From positions 3,348,001 to 3,412,000 of the forward strand of contig NZ_CP114065.1 of assembly GCF_027627575.1 (NCBI RefSeq): 64,000 nucleotides of DNA, read 5' to 3'. The stretch is from Kribbella sp. CA-293567 (GTDB lineage Bacteria > Actinomycetota > Actinomycetes > Propionibacteriales > Kribbellaceae). Within the stretch, counting starts at the first letter, position 1; every line of letters begins with the position of its first letter. Position numbers and translations under genes: made by a program. The notes under the pieces were generated by a model, which searched no databases, was not told where the DNA came from, and worked only from the letters and a program-made list of their open reading frames with translations. Shown here piece after piece: positions 1-8,366 of this stretch.

Positions 1-558
1 GAGGCGGCGCTGCCGGACTGCCGGGGCTGCGATCTGTGGCAGGACGCGGAGCAGGTCGTACCGGGTGGTGGTCCGGCGAAGGCGCGGATGATGCTGGTGG
101 GTGAGCAGCCGGGCGACGTCGAGGACAAGGCGGGAGAGGCCTTCGTCGGGCCGGCCGGCAGGCTGCTGGACAAGGCGCTCGAAGCGGCCGGGATCGATCG
201 CACCGAGGTCTACGTGACCAACGCGGTGAAGCACTTCCGGTTCGAGCGGCGCGGCAAACGGCGGATCCACAAGACCCCGGCCGTCGGGCACATCGTTGCC
301 TGTAGCCCGTGGTTGCGGCGGGAACTCGAGATCGTCGAGCCCGCCTTGGTGGTGGTCCTGGGAGCAACGGCCGCCCGATCGCTGCTGGGCACCGGCTTCA
401 AGGTCACCGAGCACCGCGGCCGCCCGACGGAACTCCCGGATGGGACTGCCGCCGTGGCGACAGTCCATCCGTCGGCTGTGGTGCGCTCCGACGAGTACCG
501 CCGGGACTTCGGGCTCTTCGTCGACGATCTCCGGGCCGCTGCCGCGCTACTGACCTGA
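1..558 (+). CDS. udgX: UdgX-type uracil-DNA-binding protein / uracil-DNA glycosylase (5' truncated)
   Basis: The reading frame is open from base 1, so the start lies left of the window; 185 residues are present. It begins with a CxxC pair (DCRGCDLW), then the glycosylase motif GEQPGD, a TNAVKHFRF segment, the UdgX-specific loop KRRIH, an ACSPWL cysteine and the terminal HPS motif. In family 4 glycosylases the NVVKC position carries a cysteine; here it is His (AVKH), as I recall for UdgX. Known biology: mycobacterial UdgX excises uracil and then forms a covalent bond to DNA through the His of KRRIH, so it sequesters abasic sites rather than turning over. The 3' end overlaps the convergent oxidoreductase by 12 bp. 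Identification is firm; the N-terminus is unseen. Confidence 0.93.
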   Translation, partial: EAALPDCRGCDLWQDAEQVVPGGGPAKARMMLVGEQPGDVEDKAGEAFVGPAGRLLDKALEAAGIDRTEVYVTNAVKHFRFERRGKRRIHKTPAVGHIVACSPWLRRELEIVEPALVVVLGATAARSLLGTGFKVTEHRGRPTELPDGTAAVATVHPSAVVRSDEYRRDFGLFVDDLRAAAALLT

Positions 559-1512
559 CCGGCGCAGCTCGGGCAGTACCTCGTCGCGGTACAGCTTCAT
601 CATGTCGATGGAATGCGGGCCCATGTTCGCGACGTAGATCTCGTCGAAGCCGGCCTCGACGTACGGCTGGAAGGCCGCGAGGTGGTCGGCCGCGTCCGGC
701 CCGGCGGCGATCGAGCCGGCGGTCTGCTCCCTGGTGACCAGTTCGCCGGCCTGTTCGAAGTGCCGCGGGGAAGGAAGGATCTGGGCCAGCTCGCCCGGCA
801 GGCCGGCGTTGCGCCAGATCCGGTGGGCCTGGTCGATCCCCTCGTCGGCGGTCGGGGCGTAGCTGACCTTGAAGCCGGCCTGCGCGGGCTTGTCCGAGCC
901 GCCGTTCTTGCGGAACCGTTCGAGCAGCTCCCGGTCGGGGCTGGTGGTGACGAAGCCGTCGGCGATCCGGGCCGCGACATCGGTCGCCTCGGGGCCGAAA
1001 CCCGACATGTAGATCGGCAACGGGGCGTCGGGGCGGGTGTAGATCCGGGCCGTGTCGACGGTGTAGTGCTTGCCGCGGTGCGAGACGAAGCCGTCCTCGC
1101 TCCAGAGTCTCCGCATGATCTCGACGGCCTCCTCGAGCATCTCCAGCCGGACGTCCACGGTCGGCCACGGGCCACCGAAGATGTGCTCGTTGAGCGCCTC
1201 GCCGCTGCCGATCCCCAGCCTGAACCGGCCGTTCAGCAGGACCGCGCAGGTCGCGGCGGCCTGCGCGACGACGGCCGGATGGATCCGGACCGTCGGACAG
1301 GTGACGGCCGTCGTGACCGGCAGTTCGCACACCTGCGAGATCGCCCCGATCGTCGACCAGACGAACGGGCTCTGTCCCTGTTCGTCGTTCCAGGGATGGA
1401 AGTGGTCGCTGATCCACAGACCGTCGAAACCGGACTCCTCGGCCACCCTGGCCTGCTCGATCAACTGCGCCGGGGTGTACTCCTCGCTGGACAGGAAATA
1501 GCCGATCTTCAC
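547..1512 (-). CDS. LLM-class F420-dependent oxidoreductase, FGD-like
   Basis: A 321-residue luciferase-like (beta/alpha)8-barrel protein. The motif ISDHFHPW near residue 40 corresponds to the His and Trp that contact F420 and substrate in F420-dependent glucose-6-phosphate dehydrogenase, and GSGEALNEH near residue 107 keeps the conserved active-site Glu. The family uses deazaflavin F420 in the cytosol to oxidise sugars or alcohols or to reduce other substrates; the substrate here cannot be read from sequence. The ATG start gives MKIGYF, the usual first beta-strand. It is a close paralogue of the gene at 5367-6326. It appears monocistronic, convergent with udgX. Confidence 0.9.
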   Translation of the reverse strand: MKIGYFLSSEEYTPAQLIEQARVAEESGFDGLWISDHFHPWNDEQGQSPFVWSTIGAISQVCELPVTTAVTCPTVRIHPAVVAQAAATCAVLLNGRFRLGIGSGEALNEHIFGGPWPTVDVRLEMLEEAVEIMRRLWSEDGFVSHRGKHYTVDTARIYTRPDAPLPIYMSGFGPEATDVAARIADGFVTTSPDRELLERFRKNGGSDKPAQAGFKVSYAPTADEGIDQAHRIWRNAGLPGELAQILPSPRHFEQAGELVTREQTAGSIAAGPDAADHLAAFQPYVEAGFDEIYVANMGPHSIDMMKLYRDEVLPELRRSGQ

Positions 1513-1645
1513 TGCGCCTCCAAAAGCTCGTCTGTGCCGCGTCCGGTTCCCCGGCGGGCACGCCGTTACGCATGGTGGCTCCGAAGTCGGGTACCCGGCC
1601 TGAGTACGACTAACGGACAGGGGTTCGACGGACAGGGGTTTTCGG

Positions 1646-2086
1646 GTGCGGCGTCTCTTCGGTTGGTGCGGTGTCGGCTGCCTGCTGCTGGCGTTGACGG
1701 CAGGCTGCGGCGATCCCGACCAGCAGTTGCGGTCGGAAGGCGCCCGCGCCGCGCGCGACGCGGCGTCGGCGGTCGGTGCCGCACGGGTGGCCGGTCAGGC
1801 GTACCTCGACCGCAAGCTGTGGTCCCAGCCCGCCACCCGGATGGTCGGCGAGGCGGAGGAGGCGATGGAGCAGGTCGTCAGCACCTTCGGCCGGCAACAG
1901 CCGAAGACTCCTGAGTCCCGGCAGACCTACGACCGGTTCACCGAAGCGCTGGAGGTTGCCGAGGGCACCCTGACCGACCTGCGGATCGCCCTGACCAACG
2001 GCGACACCGACGGAGTCGGCAAGCTGGTGCGGCAGTTGACCGGCACCGCCGCGGGCCTGCGCGAACTGGGGGAGACCGAGAAGTGA
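1646..2086 (+). CDS. Putative lipoprotein, first gene of the Nramp-like operon
   Basis: 146 residues, GTG start preceded by a purine-rich ACAGGGG stretch. Residues 1-21 form a lipoprotein signal with a lipobox ending in LTAGC, so the protein is probably lipid-anchored on the outer face of the membrane. The mature part is mostly helical and charged, with no recognisable domain. Its stop overlaps the GTG start of the Nramp-like transporter by 4 bp, which implies translational coupling and suggests a role alongside that transporter. Its precise function is unknown. Confidence 0.75.
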   Translation: MRRLFGWCGVGCLLLALTAGCGDPDQQLRSEGARAARDAASAVGAARVAGQAYLDRKLWSQPATRMVGEAEEAMEQVVSTFGRQQPKTPESRQTYDRFTEALEVAEGTLTDLRIALTNGDTDGVGKLVRQLTGTAAGLRELGETEK

Positions 2087-3312
2087 AGCGGCTGCTCGCG
2101 GTCACCCTCGGCATCCTCACCGCGATCGGTGGCTTCGTCGACATCGGCGACCTGGTCACCAACGCCCTGGTCGGCGCCCGCTTCGGGATGCGGCTCAGCT
2201 GGGTCGTGGTCCTCGGCGTGATCGGCATCTGCCTGTACGCCGAGATGTCCGGCCGGGTGGTCGCGATCACCGGCCGCCCCGTCTTCGACCTGATCCGCGA
2301 ACGCCTCGGCCGGCGGACCGGACTGGTGACGCTGGCCGCCTCGTTCCTGGTCACGCTGCTGACCCTGATCGCCGAGATCGGCGGCGTCGCGCTCGCCTTC
2401 GAACTGGCCACCGGGGTCAACTACCTGCTCTGGGTACCCCTGGCCGCGCTGGCGGTCTGGCTGGTCATCTGGCGGGTCAAGTTCTCCCGGCTGGAGACGA
2501 TGTTCGGGCTGATGGGCCTGCTGCTGATCGTCTTCGCCGTCGCGCTGTGGAAGCTGGGCCCGGACTGGGGTGAGCTGGTGCACCAGGCGAGCAACCCGCA
2601 CCCCGTCGGGCACGAGACGTGGGCGACCTACGCGTACTACGCGATCGCGCTGTTCGGCGCGGCGATGACGCCGTACGAGGTGTTCTTCTTCTCCTCCGGT
2701 GGGGTCGAGGAGAAGTGGACCCGGCGGGACCTGTCGGTCGCACGCTCGAACGTGCTGATCGGGTTCCCGCTCGGTGGCCTGCTGTCGCTGGCGATCGCGG
2801 GCTGCGCCGCGGTGCTCTACCTGCCGGCCGGGATCCAGGTGGAGACCCTCGGCCAGGTGACCCTGCCGGCGGCCGTTGCCTTCGGCAAGGTCGGGCTGGC
2901 GGTCGTACTGATCGGGGTGTTCGCGGCCACCTTCGGCGCGGCGCTGGAGACGGCGCTGTCGAGCGGCTACACGATCGCGCAGTACTTCGGCTGGCAGTGG
3001 GGCAAGTTCGTCCGGCCGCGGCAGGCGTCGCGGTTCCACCTGGTGATGATCGTCTGCCTGCTGCTGGCGATCCTGACCCTGATGACGATGGTCGATCCGG
3101 TCAAGGTGACGGAGTACTCGGTGGTGTTCGCCGCGGTCGCGCTGCCGCTGACCTATCTGCCGATCCTGATCATCGCCAACGATCCCGACTACATGGGCGA
3201 GCACGTGAACGGCCGGGTGCTGAACTTCTTCGCGCAGCTCTATCTCGGCTTGCTGCTGCTGGCCTCCGTTGCCGCGATCCCACTGATGATCCTGACCAGA
3301 GCGGGGCGATGA
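2083..3312 (+). CDS. Nramp-family-like membrane transporter with divergent metal-site motifs
   Basis: 409 residues with about 11 hydrophobic segments and the Nramp fold pattern. The two unwound-helix signatures are altered. In TM1 the usual DPGN reads DIGD (GGFVDIGDLVTN), and in TM6 the usual MPH reads TPY (AAMTPYEV). In canonical Nramps those Asp, Asn and Met residues bind Mn2+/Fe2+, so the substrate may differ (inference). The GTG start overlaps the lipoprotein stop by 4 bp, and the stop overlaps the next ATG by 4 bp. Family membership is fairly safe; the ion carried is not. Confidence 0.83.
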   Translation: MKRLLAVTLGILTAIGGFVDIGDLVTNALVGARFGMRLSWVVVLGVIGICLYAEMSGRVVAITGRPVFDLIRERLGRRTGLVTLAASFLVTLLTLIAEIGGVALAFELATGVNYLLWVPLAALAVWLVIWRVKFSRLETMFGLMGLLLIVFAVALWKLGPDWGELVHQASNPHPVGHETWATYAYYAIALFGAAMTPYEVFFFSSGGVEEKWTRRDLSVARSNVLIGFPLGGLLSLAIAGCAAVLYLPAGIQVETLGQVTLPAAVAFGKVGLAVVLIGVFAATFGAALETALSSGYTIAQYFGWQWGKFVRPRQASRFHLVMIVCLLLAILTLMTMVDPVKVTEYSVVFAAVALPLTYLPILIIANDPDYMGEHVNGRVLNFFAQLYLGLLLLASVAAIPLMILTRAGR

Positions 3313-3608
3313 GGATGACGGGACGGGTGCTGCACGCCCAGTTGCATCTGCTGGACCGGCAGCTGATCGACCAGGCGACCGGAGCCCTGCTGGGCAAGGT
3401 CGACGACGTCGAACTGGACCTGGACGCCGACCCGCCGGTGGTGTCCGCGCTGATCTCCGGCCGGGAGCGAATCCCTGCCGTGCGAGTGATGGAGGTCGGT
3501 ACGGCGGTCAAGATCGTGCCCGGCGACCTCGACCTGACCGCCGGCGACGACTGGGTCGAGCGGCACGTCATCGACAAGATTCCGGGAGCCGGCCATGCGC
3601 CTGAATGA
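3309..3608 (+). CDS. PRC-barrel-like protein 1
   Basis: 99 residues. The pattern LLDRQLIDQATGALLGKVDDVELDLD is a typical PRC-barrel opening: two short strands, Gly-Lys-Val, then an acidic strand. Such barrels act as small docking or regulatory modules, also in magnesium-transport proteins. The ATG overlaps the transporter stop (ATGA); a second ATG at 3315 is possible. The end overlaps the next PRC-like gene by 14 bp. Tight coupling suggests that the pair forms a cytosolic accessory unit for the transporter (inference). Confidence 0.7.
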   Translation: MRMTGRVLHAQLHLLDRQLIDQATGALLGKVDDVELDLDADPPVVSALISGRERIPAVRVMEVGTAVKIVPGDLDLTAGDDWVERHVIDKIPGAGHAPE

Positions 3609-3939
3609 GCTGCTCGGCCGGCCCGTGGTCGATCGCGACCAGCAGCGTGTCGGCGGTGTCGCGGATGTCCGGCTGGTGCAGGACGGACCGCTGCCTCCGG
3701 GCGGCGGTCAGGCGGCGTTCCGGATCGACGGCCTGATCGTCGTCGAGCGCCACGCCAGCCGGTTGTTCGGCTACGAACGTCACGTCGGCCCGGCCTTGCT
3801 GCGCGCACTCGTCCACAGCAGGCTCGGCGACGTCTGGTACCTGCCGCTGGCGGACATCGCCCGGATCACCGAGGACGCGATCGAGCTGAAGACCGGCCGC
3901 GCCGGCCTCAGGCGGCTCGATGACCTGGCTCGCTACTGA
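3595..3939 (+). CDS. PRC-barrel-like protein 2
   Basis: 114 residues starting MRLNELLGRPVVDRDQQRVGGVADVRL, again a PRC-barrel strand pattern: a 'Leu-Gly-Arg-x-Val-Val-Asp' start, then Gly-Val-x-Asp-Val. A second half (WYLPLADIARI) may complete the barrel. It is the last gene of the 1646-3939 operon. Its start lies inside the 3' end of the previous gene, and its end overlaps the convergent aminotransferase by 7 bp. The role is inferred from neighbours only. Confidence 0.68.
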   Translation: MRLNELLGRPVVDRDQQRVGGVADVRLVQDGPLPPGGGQAAFRIDGLIVVERHASRLFGYERHVGPALLRALVHSRLGDVWYLPLADIARITEDAIELKTGRAGLRRLDDLARY

Positions 3940-5060
3940 CGCCGCAGCGCGCCGGACATCCGGGTGAGCATCTCGGTGACGAGTTCTTCACCGGTACCGA
4001 AGTTCAGGCGCACGAACGCGGTGGCGGCGGGGTCGTAGGTCCGGCCCTGACTGAGCGCGACCCGAGCGTGTTCGAGGAAGAACGCGGCCGGATCGGCGCC
4101 GGCACCGGCCTGGGTGCAGTCGAGCCAGGCCACGAAGGTGGCTTGCGGGGGAGTCCAGATGATCCCGGTGGGGAGCTGCTCGCCGATGAGCGTCCGGTTG
4201 CGGTCGAGCTGGCGGAGCACGTCGTCCAGCCACTCGTCACCCGAGGTGAAGGCCGCCTCGGCCGCCAGAACGCCGAGCAACCCCACCTGGTCGTTGGTGA
4301 GCGGCAGGCGGCGGACGAGGTCCTGTGCGCGGTCCGAGGAGTTGATCACCAGCGCGGCCTTCAGACCGGCCAGGTTGAAGGCCTTGGACGCGGAGGTGAG
4401 TGAGATACCGCAGTACCGGGCCGCTTCGGAGACCTCGAGCCACGGTTTGTGCTCGGCGCCCGGCAGGACGAGCGGTGCGTGGATCTCGTCGGCGAGCACC
4501 CAGACGTCGTACTGCGCGCACAGCTCCGCGATGCGGGCCAGTTCGGCCTCCGGCAGCGTGCGGCCGGTGGGGTTGTGCGGATTGGCGAGGATCAGGATGT
4601 CCAGGCCGTCCTGGAGCCGGGCGGAGAGGGTGTCGAAGTCGAAAGAGCCGTCGGGGAGCAACGGCATCGGCGCCAGCGAGAACCCGGCTGCCGGGAGCTG
4701 CTGGAGGAACGGGGGATAGGCGGCGCTGGCGAAGCCGATCGAACCGCCCGGCGCGATCAGCCGGCACAGTTCGATCAGGCCGATCATCACGTCGGGGACC
4801 AACGTCAGCCGGTCCGGGTCGACCTGCCAGTTCAGCCTGCGCTGCGCGAACCCGGCGAACGCCGTACCGAGCGCGGACGGTACGCCGGAGGTGTAGCCGA
4901 GGTCGCTGCGGGCGATCGCGTCCCGCAGTACGGCGGTGATCGGCTCGGCGAGCTCGAAATCCATCTCGGCGACGGTCGCGGCGATCACGCCCTCGCCGTG
5001 GCCGTACCACTTCTCACTCCGGCGCTGCTGCAGCTCCGCGAGTGCCGGCACCTTCGGCAT
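3933..5060 (-). CDS. PatB/MalY-type PLP-dependent aminotransferase / C-S lyase
   Basis: 375 residues, fold-type I aminotransferase. ANPHNPTGR binds the cofactor phosphate side, ADEIHAPLVL holds the Asp that pairs with the pyridine nitrogen, and SLTSASKAFNLAGLK contains the Schiff-base Lys. The N-terminal WVAEMDF-like text (TVAEMDFELAEPI) and the SASKAFN signature are typical of the MalY/PatB branch, many of which are cystathionine beta-lyases. The ATG at 5060 is preceded by AAGGAG at good spacing. Cytosolic, monocistronic. The reaction could also be a simple transamination. Confidence 0.88.
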   Translation of the reverse strand: MPKVPALAELQQRRSEKWYGHGEGVIAATVAEMDFELAEPITAVLRDAIARSDLGYTSGVPSALGTAFAGFAQRRLNWQVDPDRLTLVPDVMIGLIELCRLIAPGGSIGFASAAYPPFLQQLPAAGFSLAPMPLLPDGSFDFDTLSARLQDGLDILILANPHNPTGRTLPEAELARIAELCAQYDVWVLADEIHAPLVLPGAEHKPWLEVSEAARYCGISLTSASKAFNLAGLKAALVINSSDRAQDLVRRLPLTNDQVGLLGVLAAEAAFTSGDEWLDDVLRQLDRNRTLIGEQLPTGIIWTPPQATFVAWLDCTQAGAGADPAAFFLEHARVALSQGRTYDPAATAFVRLNFGTGEELVTEMLTRMSGALRRQ

Positions 5061-5160
5061 GGTTCTCCTTCGGTCGCTCGCCGGTCCGATCCCCGGGGCT
5101 GATTGCCCGAAGCGCCCTTGGGGTACCAGAACTTCGTCCAACTACCAGGAGGTTACTGCC

Positions 5161-5352
5161 ATGAGTACCACCCCGATGCCGCCGATCGTGCCGACCGGTC
5201 CGGGCAGCGACCCGAACGAGAACCCGGATCTGGTCGACGATCCCGGAGTGGGAAACCCGGAGGTCGGCGGGCGGCCGGGTGACGACAGCCCGCTCTCGAT
5301 CCCGGAGCCCGATCCCGACGAGGATCCGAACGAGCAGCTCCCGCGCGACTGA
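5161..5352 (+). CDS. Small acidic Pro/Asp-rich protein
   Basis: 63 residues, with a good AGGAGG ribosome-binding site about 8 bp before the ATG. The protein is almost wholly disordered in appearance, rich in Pro, Asp, Glu, Asn and Gly, with no hydrophobic core, signal or membrane segment. It lies 14 bp before the second FGD-like oxidoreductase on the same strand and may be co-transcribed. I do not recognise the family. The clear Shine-Dalgarno and isolated position support a real gene. Confidence 0.62.
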   Translation: MSTTPMPPIVPTGPGSDPNENPDLVDDPGVGNPEVGGRPGDDSPLSIPEPDPDEDPNEQLPRD

Positions 5353-5366
5353 GGCGGCCTGATCGG

Positions 5367-6326
5367 ATGCGACTCGGATACAAGCTGATCGCTGAGGCCT
5401 ACTCACCGACCGACATCGTCGACCAGGCGGTCCGGGCCGAGCAGGCCGGGTTCGACTTCGTCGAGGTCAGTGATCACTTCCATCCGTGGGTGCCCGAGCA
5501 CGAGCACTCCGGTTTCGCCTTCTCGATGCTCGCGGCCGCCGCCGTGCGGACCTCGCGGATCGAGCTGGCGACCGGAGTGACATGCCCGTTCATCCGCTAC
5601 CACCCGGCGATCGTCGCGCAGGCGGCGGCGACCACTGCGCTGCTGTCCGGTGGCAGGTTCACGCTCGGGCTCGGAGCGGGAGAGCGCCTCAACGAGCACG
5701 TCGTCGGCAAGGGGTGGCCGGCGGTCGCCCAGCGCCACGAAATGCTCCGTGAGTCACTGGAGATCATCCGGCTGCTGTGGAGCGGTGGATACCACTCCTA
5801 CGAGGGAAAGCACCTACGGCTGGAGGACGCCCGGGTCTTCGACTTGCCCGATCCCCTGCCCCGCATCGCGGTCGCCGCCGGCGGTCCCGCCGCGGCTCGG
5901 ATCGCGGGCGAGCTGGGGGACGCGCTCTTCACCACAGAGCCTCGCGCGGACCTGATCGCGGAGTACGAGAAGGCCGGCGGACAGGGACCCCGGTACGCCG
6001 AGGTGCCGCTCGCCTGGGCGCCGTCGGCCGCTGAAGCCGCCGAGTCGGCTCGACGCCTGTTCCGGTTCGGCGTGACCGGCTGGAAGGTGCAGGCCGAACT
6101 GCCGAACCCGGTGAACTTCGACGCCGCCACCTCACTCGTCACCGCCGACCACATGACAGAACAGTTCGCCTGCGGACCCGATGTCGAGCGGCACGTGGAG
6201 GTGGCGAAGGAGTTCGCCGACGCGGGGTACGACCGGCTGGCTCTGCTCAACGCCGGCCCGGACCCGGACGGCTTCTTCGAGTTCTTCGAGAACGAACTCG
6301 GCCCCGCCCTCCGCGAACAGCTCTGA
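5367..6326 (+). CDS. LLM-class F420-dependent oxidoreductase, FGD-like (second copy)
   Basis: 319 residues, parallel along its length to the protein encoded at 547-1512: it shares SDHFHPW near residue 40, TGVTCPFIRYHPAIVAQAAAT, and GAGERLNEH with the conserved Glu. These are the F420 and active-site segments of the glucose-6-phosphate-dehydrogenase-like group. It starts 14 bp after the small acidic protein, so the two probably share a transcript. The substrate is unknown. Confidence 0.9.
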   Translation: MRLGYKLIAEAYSPTDIVDQAVRAEQAGFDFVEVSDHFHPWVPEHEHSGFAFSMLAAAAVRTSRIELATGVTCPFIRYHPAIVAQAAATTALLSGGRFTLGLGAGERLNEHVVGKGWPAVAQRHEMLRESLEIIRLLWSGGYHSYEGKHLRLEDARVFDLPDPLPRIAVAAGGPAAARIAGELGDALFTTEPRADLIAEYEKAGGQGPRYAEVPLAWAPSAAEAAESARRLFRFGVTGWKVQAELPNPVNFDAATSLVTADHMTEQFACGPDVERHVEVAKEFADAGYDRLALLNAGPDPDGFFEFFENELGPALREQL

Positions 6327-6365
6327 CCACTCCGGCACGTCCGCCGTACTGACGGGAGATCCTCG

Positions 6366-6668
6366 GTGTCATCGCGCGACGACCGGGTGGACTTCTACCG
6401 ACGCTACCTGCAGCGGTGCAACGAGTATCGGTTCGAAGAACTCGGTGAGTTCGTCGCCGAGGACGTCTCCGGTTCGGTCGCCGGCCTGGACCACTACGTC
6501 ACCGGCCTGCGGGCGGTGGTGAAGGCCTTCCCGGACTATCACTGGGACCTTCAGCACGTGCTGGTGGACGGTGACTGGCTGTCGGCCCGGCTGATCAGTT
6601 GCCGTCGGCATGTTGATTCGGTTACGGGCGCATCTCGGTGCGGAGTGTCGCGGTGGCTGGACGAGTGA
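6366..6668 (+). pseudogene. Truncated SnoaL-like / ester-cyclase-family fragment
   Basis: 100 residues from a GTG with GGGAG upstream. Residues 1-73 look like the first half of a SnoaL-like protein: the FYRRYLQRCNEYRF helix, then FPDYHWDLQHVLVDGDWLSARL. After that the family normally continues with a GTHxG strand and 40-50 further residues, but here the sequence turns into a Cys/Arg/Ser-rich tail with no resemblance. Neither other forward frame restores the missing half. I read it as a 3'-broken remnant; a short functional variant is less likely. Confidence 0.55.
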
Positions 6669-6707
6669 AGGGGTACCTGGTGGTCCAGAGGATCGTCGGG
6701 AGGTGTG

Positions 6708-7592
6708 ATGCGCATCGCGGACCGGTACGAACTCGACTCTGTCATCGGGCACGGCGGGATGGGGGAGGTCTGGCGCGCCACCGACGAGGTGCTGACGCGG
6801 CCGGTGGCGGTCAAGCTGCCTCGGCCGGACAGCACCGACGAGGCGTCGGCCGAACGGTTCCACCGCGAGGCGCAGGCGGCCGCGGTGGTGAACAGCCCGC
6901 ATGTGGTCGGTGTGCACGACTTCGGCCCGTACGGCGAGAGCTTCTATCTCGTGATGGAACTCGTCGTGGGGGAGACCCTCGCGACGTCGCTGCGGCACCA
7001 AGGGCCGTTCAGCCCGCCGCTCGCCGCCCGGATCATCGCGCAGGCGGCGGAAGGACTGTCGGCGGCGCATCACCAAGGGGTGGTCCATCGCGACATCAAG
7101 CCGAGCAACCTGCTGATGACCGCCGACGGGACGGTCAAGATCGCCGACTTCGGCATCGCGTGCTTCGTGAGCGACCAGCCGGAAGAGCCGGCCTGTAACG
7201 GCGGCATCCTCGGTACCAGCTACTACGTAGCGCCGGAGCGAGCCAAGGCAGAACCGGTCGGGCCGCCTGCCGACGTCTACTCGCTCGGATGCGTGCTGTA
7301 CCAACTGCTGACCGGCGATCCGCCTTTCCTCGCGGACACGCCGGCCGGCGTACTGCGGCAGCACTTGGTCGGCGTACCGGTGCAGCCGGCGCGGCTGGAC
7401 GGGAGGTTCAGGCAGTACCTGATGCGCATGCTGGCCAAGAGCCCGGCGGACCGGCCGGACGCGGACGACGTGGTGGCTTGGTGCTGGCAGACCTACCTGG
7501 AGAGTCCCGCTGACGACCAGACGGCCGCGCAACCTCAACCGCACGGCAGTTTCGCGACCTCACCGGCTCTCACCGAAACCGTCGCGGTCTAG
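6708..7592 (+). CDS. Soluble PknB-type Ser/Thr protein kinase
   Basis: 294 residues. All kinase motifs are present: glycine loop GHGGMGEVW, Lys in VAVKLP, catalytic VVHRDIKPSN, metal-binding IADFG, and TSYYVAPE in the P+1 segment. It stops just after the kinase domain with a short Gln/Pro/Ser tail; there is no transmembrane helix or extracellular sensor, so it should be cytosolic. The ATG at 6708 is spaced better from GGGAGG than the in-frame GTG three bases earlier. The exported lysozyme-fold gene follows 29 bp downstream; targets are unknown. Confidence 0.92.
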   Translation: MRIADRYELDSVIGHGGMGEVWRATDEVLTRPVAVKLPRPDSTDEASAERFHREAQAAAVVNSPHVVGVHDFGPYGESFYLVMELVVGETLATSLRHQGPFSPPLAARIIAQAAEGLSAAHHQGVVHRDIKPSNLLMTADGTVKIADFGIACFVSDQPEEPACNGGILGTSYYVAPERAKAEPVGPPADVYSLGCVLYQLLTGDPPFLADTPAGVLRQHLVGVPVQPARLDGRFRQYLMRMLAKSPADRPDADDVVAWCWQTYLESPADDQTAAQPQPHGSFATSPALTETVAV

Positions 7593-7621
7593 TCAACTGG
7601 AGACGAAGTAGGGTTTGTCGG

Positions 7622-8311
7622 GTGAGCAAGGGCTGGTGGTGGCTCGCGGTGGGCGCCGTGGTGGTGGGCGCGTGGGCCGCGCGGGGCGGGGACGCCGAGC
7701 AAACCGCTGCGCCGGAGAAGACCGCTACCCCCCAGGCCACCGTCACGGAGACGCCCGGGAAGCGCGGGACGCCTGAGGCGTCCCGGACGCCGAAGCCCAA
7801 GGCGACGCCGACCGCCGCGGAATGGTTCGAGGACTACGATCCGGCGCACTTCGCCGCCCCGGTACGCCGGTCCGCCCGCAAGGCGGGAATCAGCCCGCAG
7901 TTGCTGATGGCGATCCTCTACAACGAGGACTACAAACCGCACCGGCCCGACCTGGAACGCTCGTGGCAACGGATCAAGCCCGATGCCGCGTTCGGGATCG
8001 CCAACATGCACCGCGCCGCCTTCGACGAGACCAAGCGGGGCCGGTTCGCCCGCCGGAGCTGGGAAGAGCTGCCCGACCACCCCGAGCTGGCGATCGAGGC
8101 CGCGGCCTGGCACCTGCACGACCTCGCCGCACGACTGCCGACTCGCCGGCGCGGGACCTTCACCAAGGACGAATTGCTTGCCCTGGGCTACAACACCGGC
8201 TCCGGCAACATGCGGGCCTTCGCCGGTGGCGCCAAGCCCGGCAGGCAGGCGCAGTCCTATCTCGACCGGCTGCACGACAACTGGGACAAGGCCGCGACCG
8301 CGGTCAAGTGA
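7622..8311 (+). CDS. Membrane-anchored lysozyme/SLT-fold protein
   Basis: 229 residues with a GTG start. Residues 5-20 form one hydrophobic anchor, residues 25-62 a Thr/Pro/Lys-rich linker typical of cell-wall-spanning segments, and the rest a lysozyme-like helical domain. ISPQLLMAILYNEDYKPH carries the Glu at the position of the transglycosylase acid, followed by AFGIANMHRAAF and ALGYNTGSGNMRAF. It probably cleaves or binds peptidoglycan outside the membrane. The fit to classical soluble lytic transglycosylases is loose, so activity is inferred. Confidence 0.72.
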   Translation: MSKGWWWLAVGAVVVGAWAARGGDAEQTAAPEKTATPQATVTETPGKRGTPEASRTPKPKATPTAAEWFEDYDPAHFAAPVRRSARKAGISPQLLMAILYNEDYKPHRPDLERSWQRIKPDAAFGIANMHRAAFDETKRGRFARRSWEELPDHPELAIEAAAWHLHDLAARLPTRRRGTFTKDELLALGYNTGSGNMRAFAGGAKPGRQAQSYLDRLHDNWDKAATAVK

Positions 8312-8366
8312 CGGCCACGCGGCCCGGAGCCGGGTGACGTCCTGGCGGACGTGACACGATGCCGAG

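Noticed and set aside
5118..5126. GGGTAC as a stress-sigma -10 element before the small acidic gene
   Set aside because: No matching GTTT-type -35 at the right distance; GGGTAC is expected by chance in such DNA.
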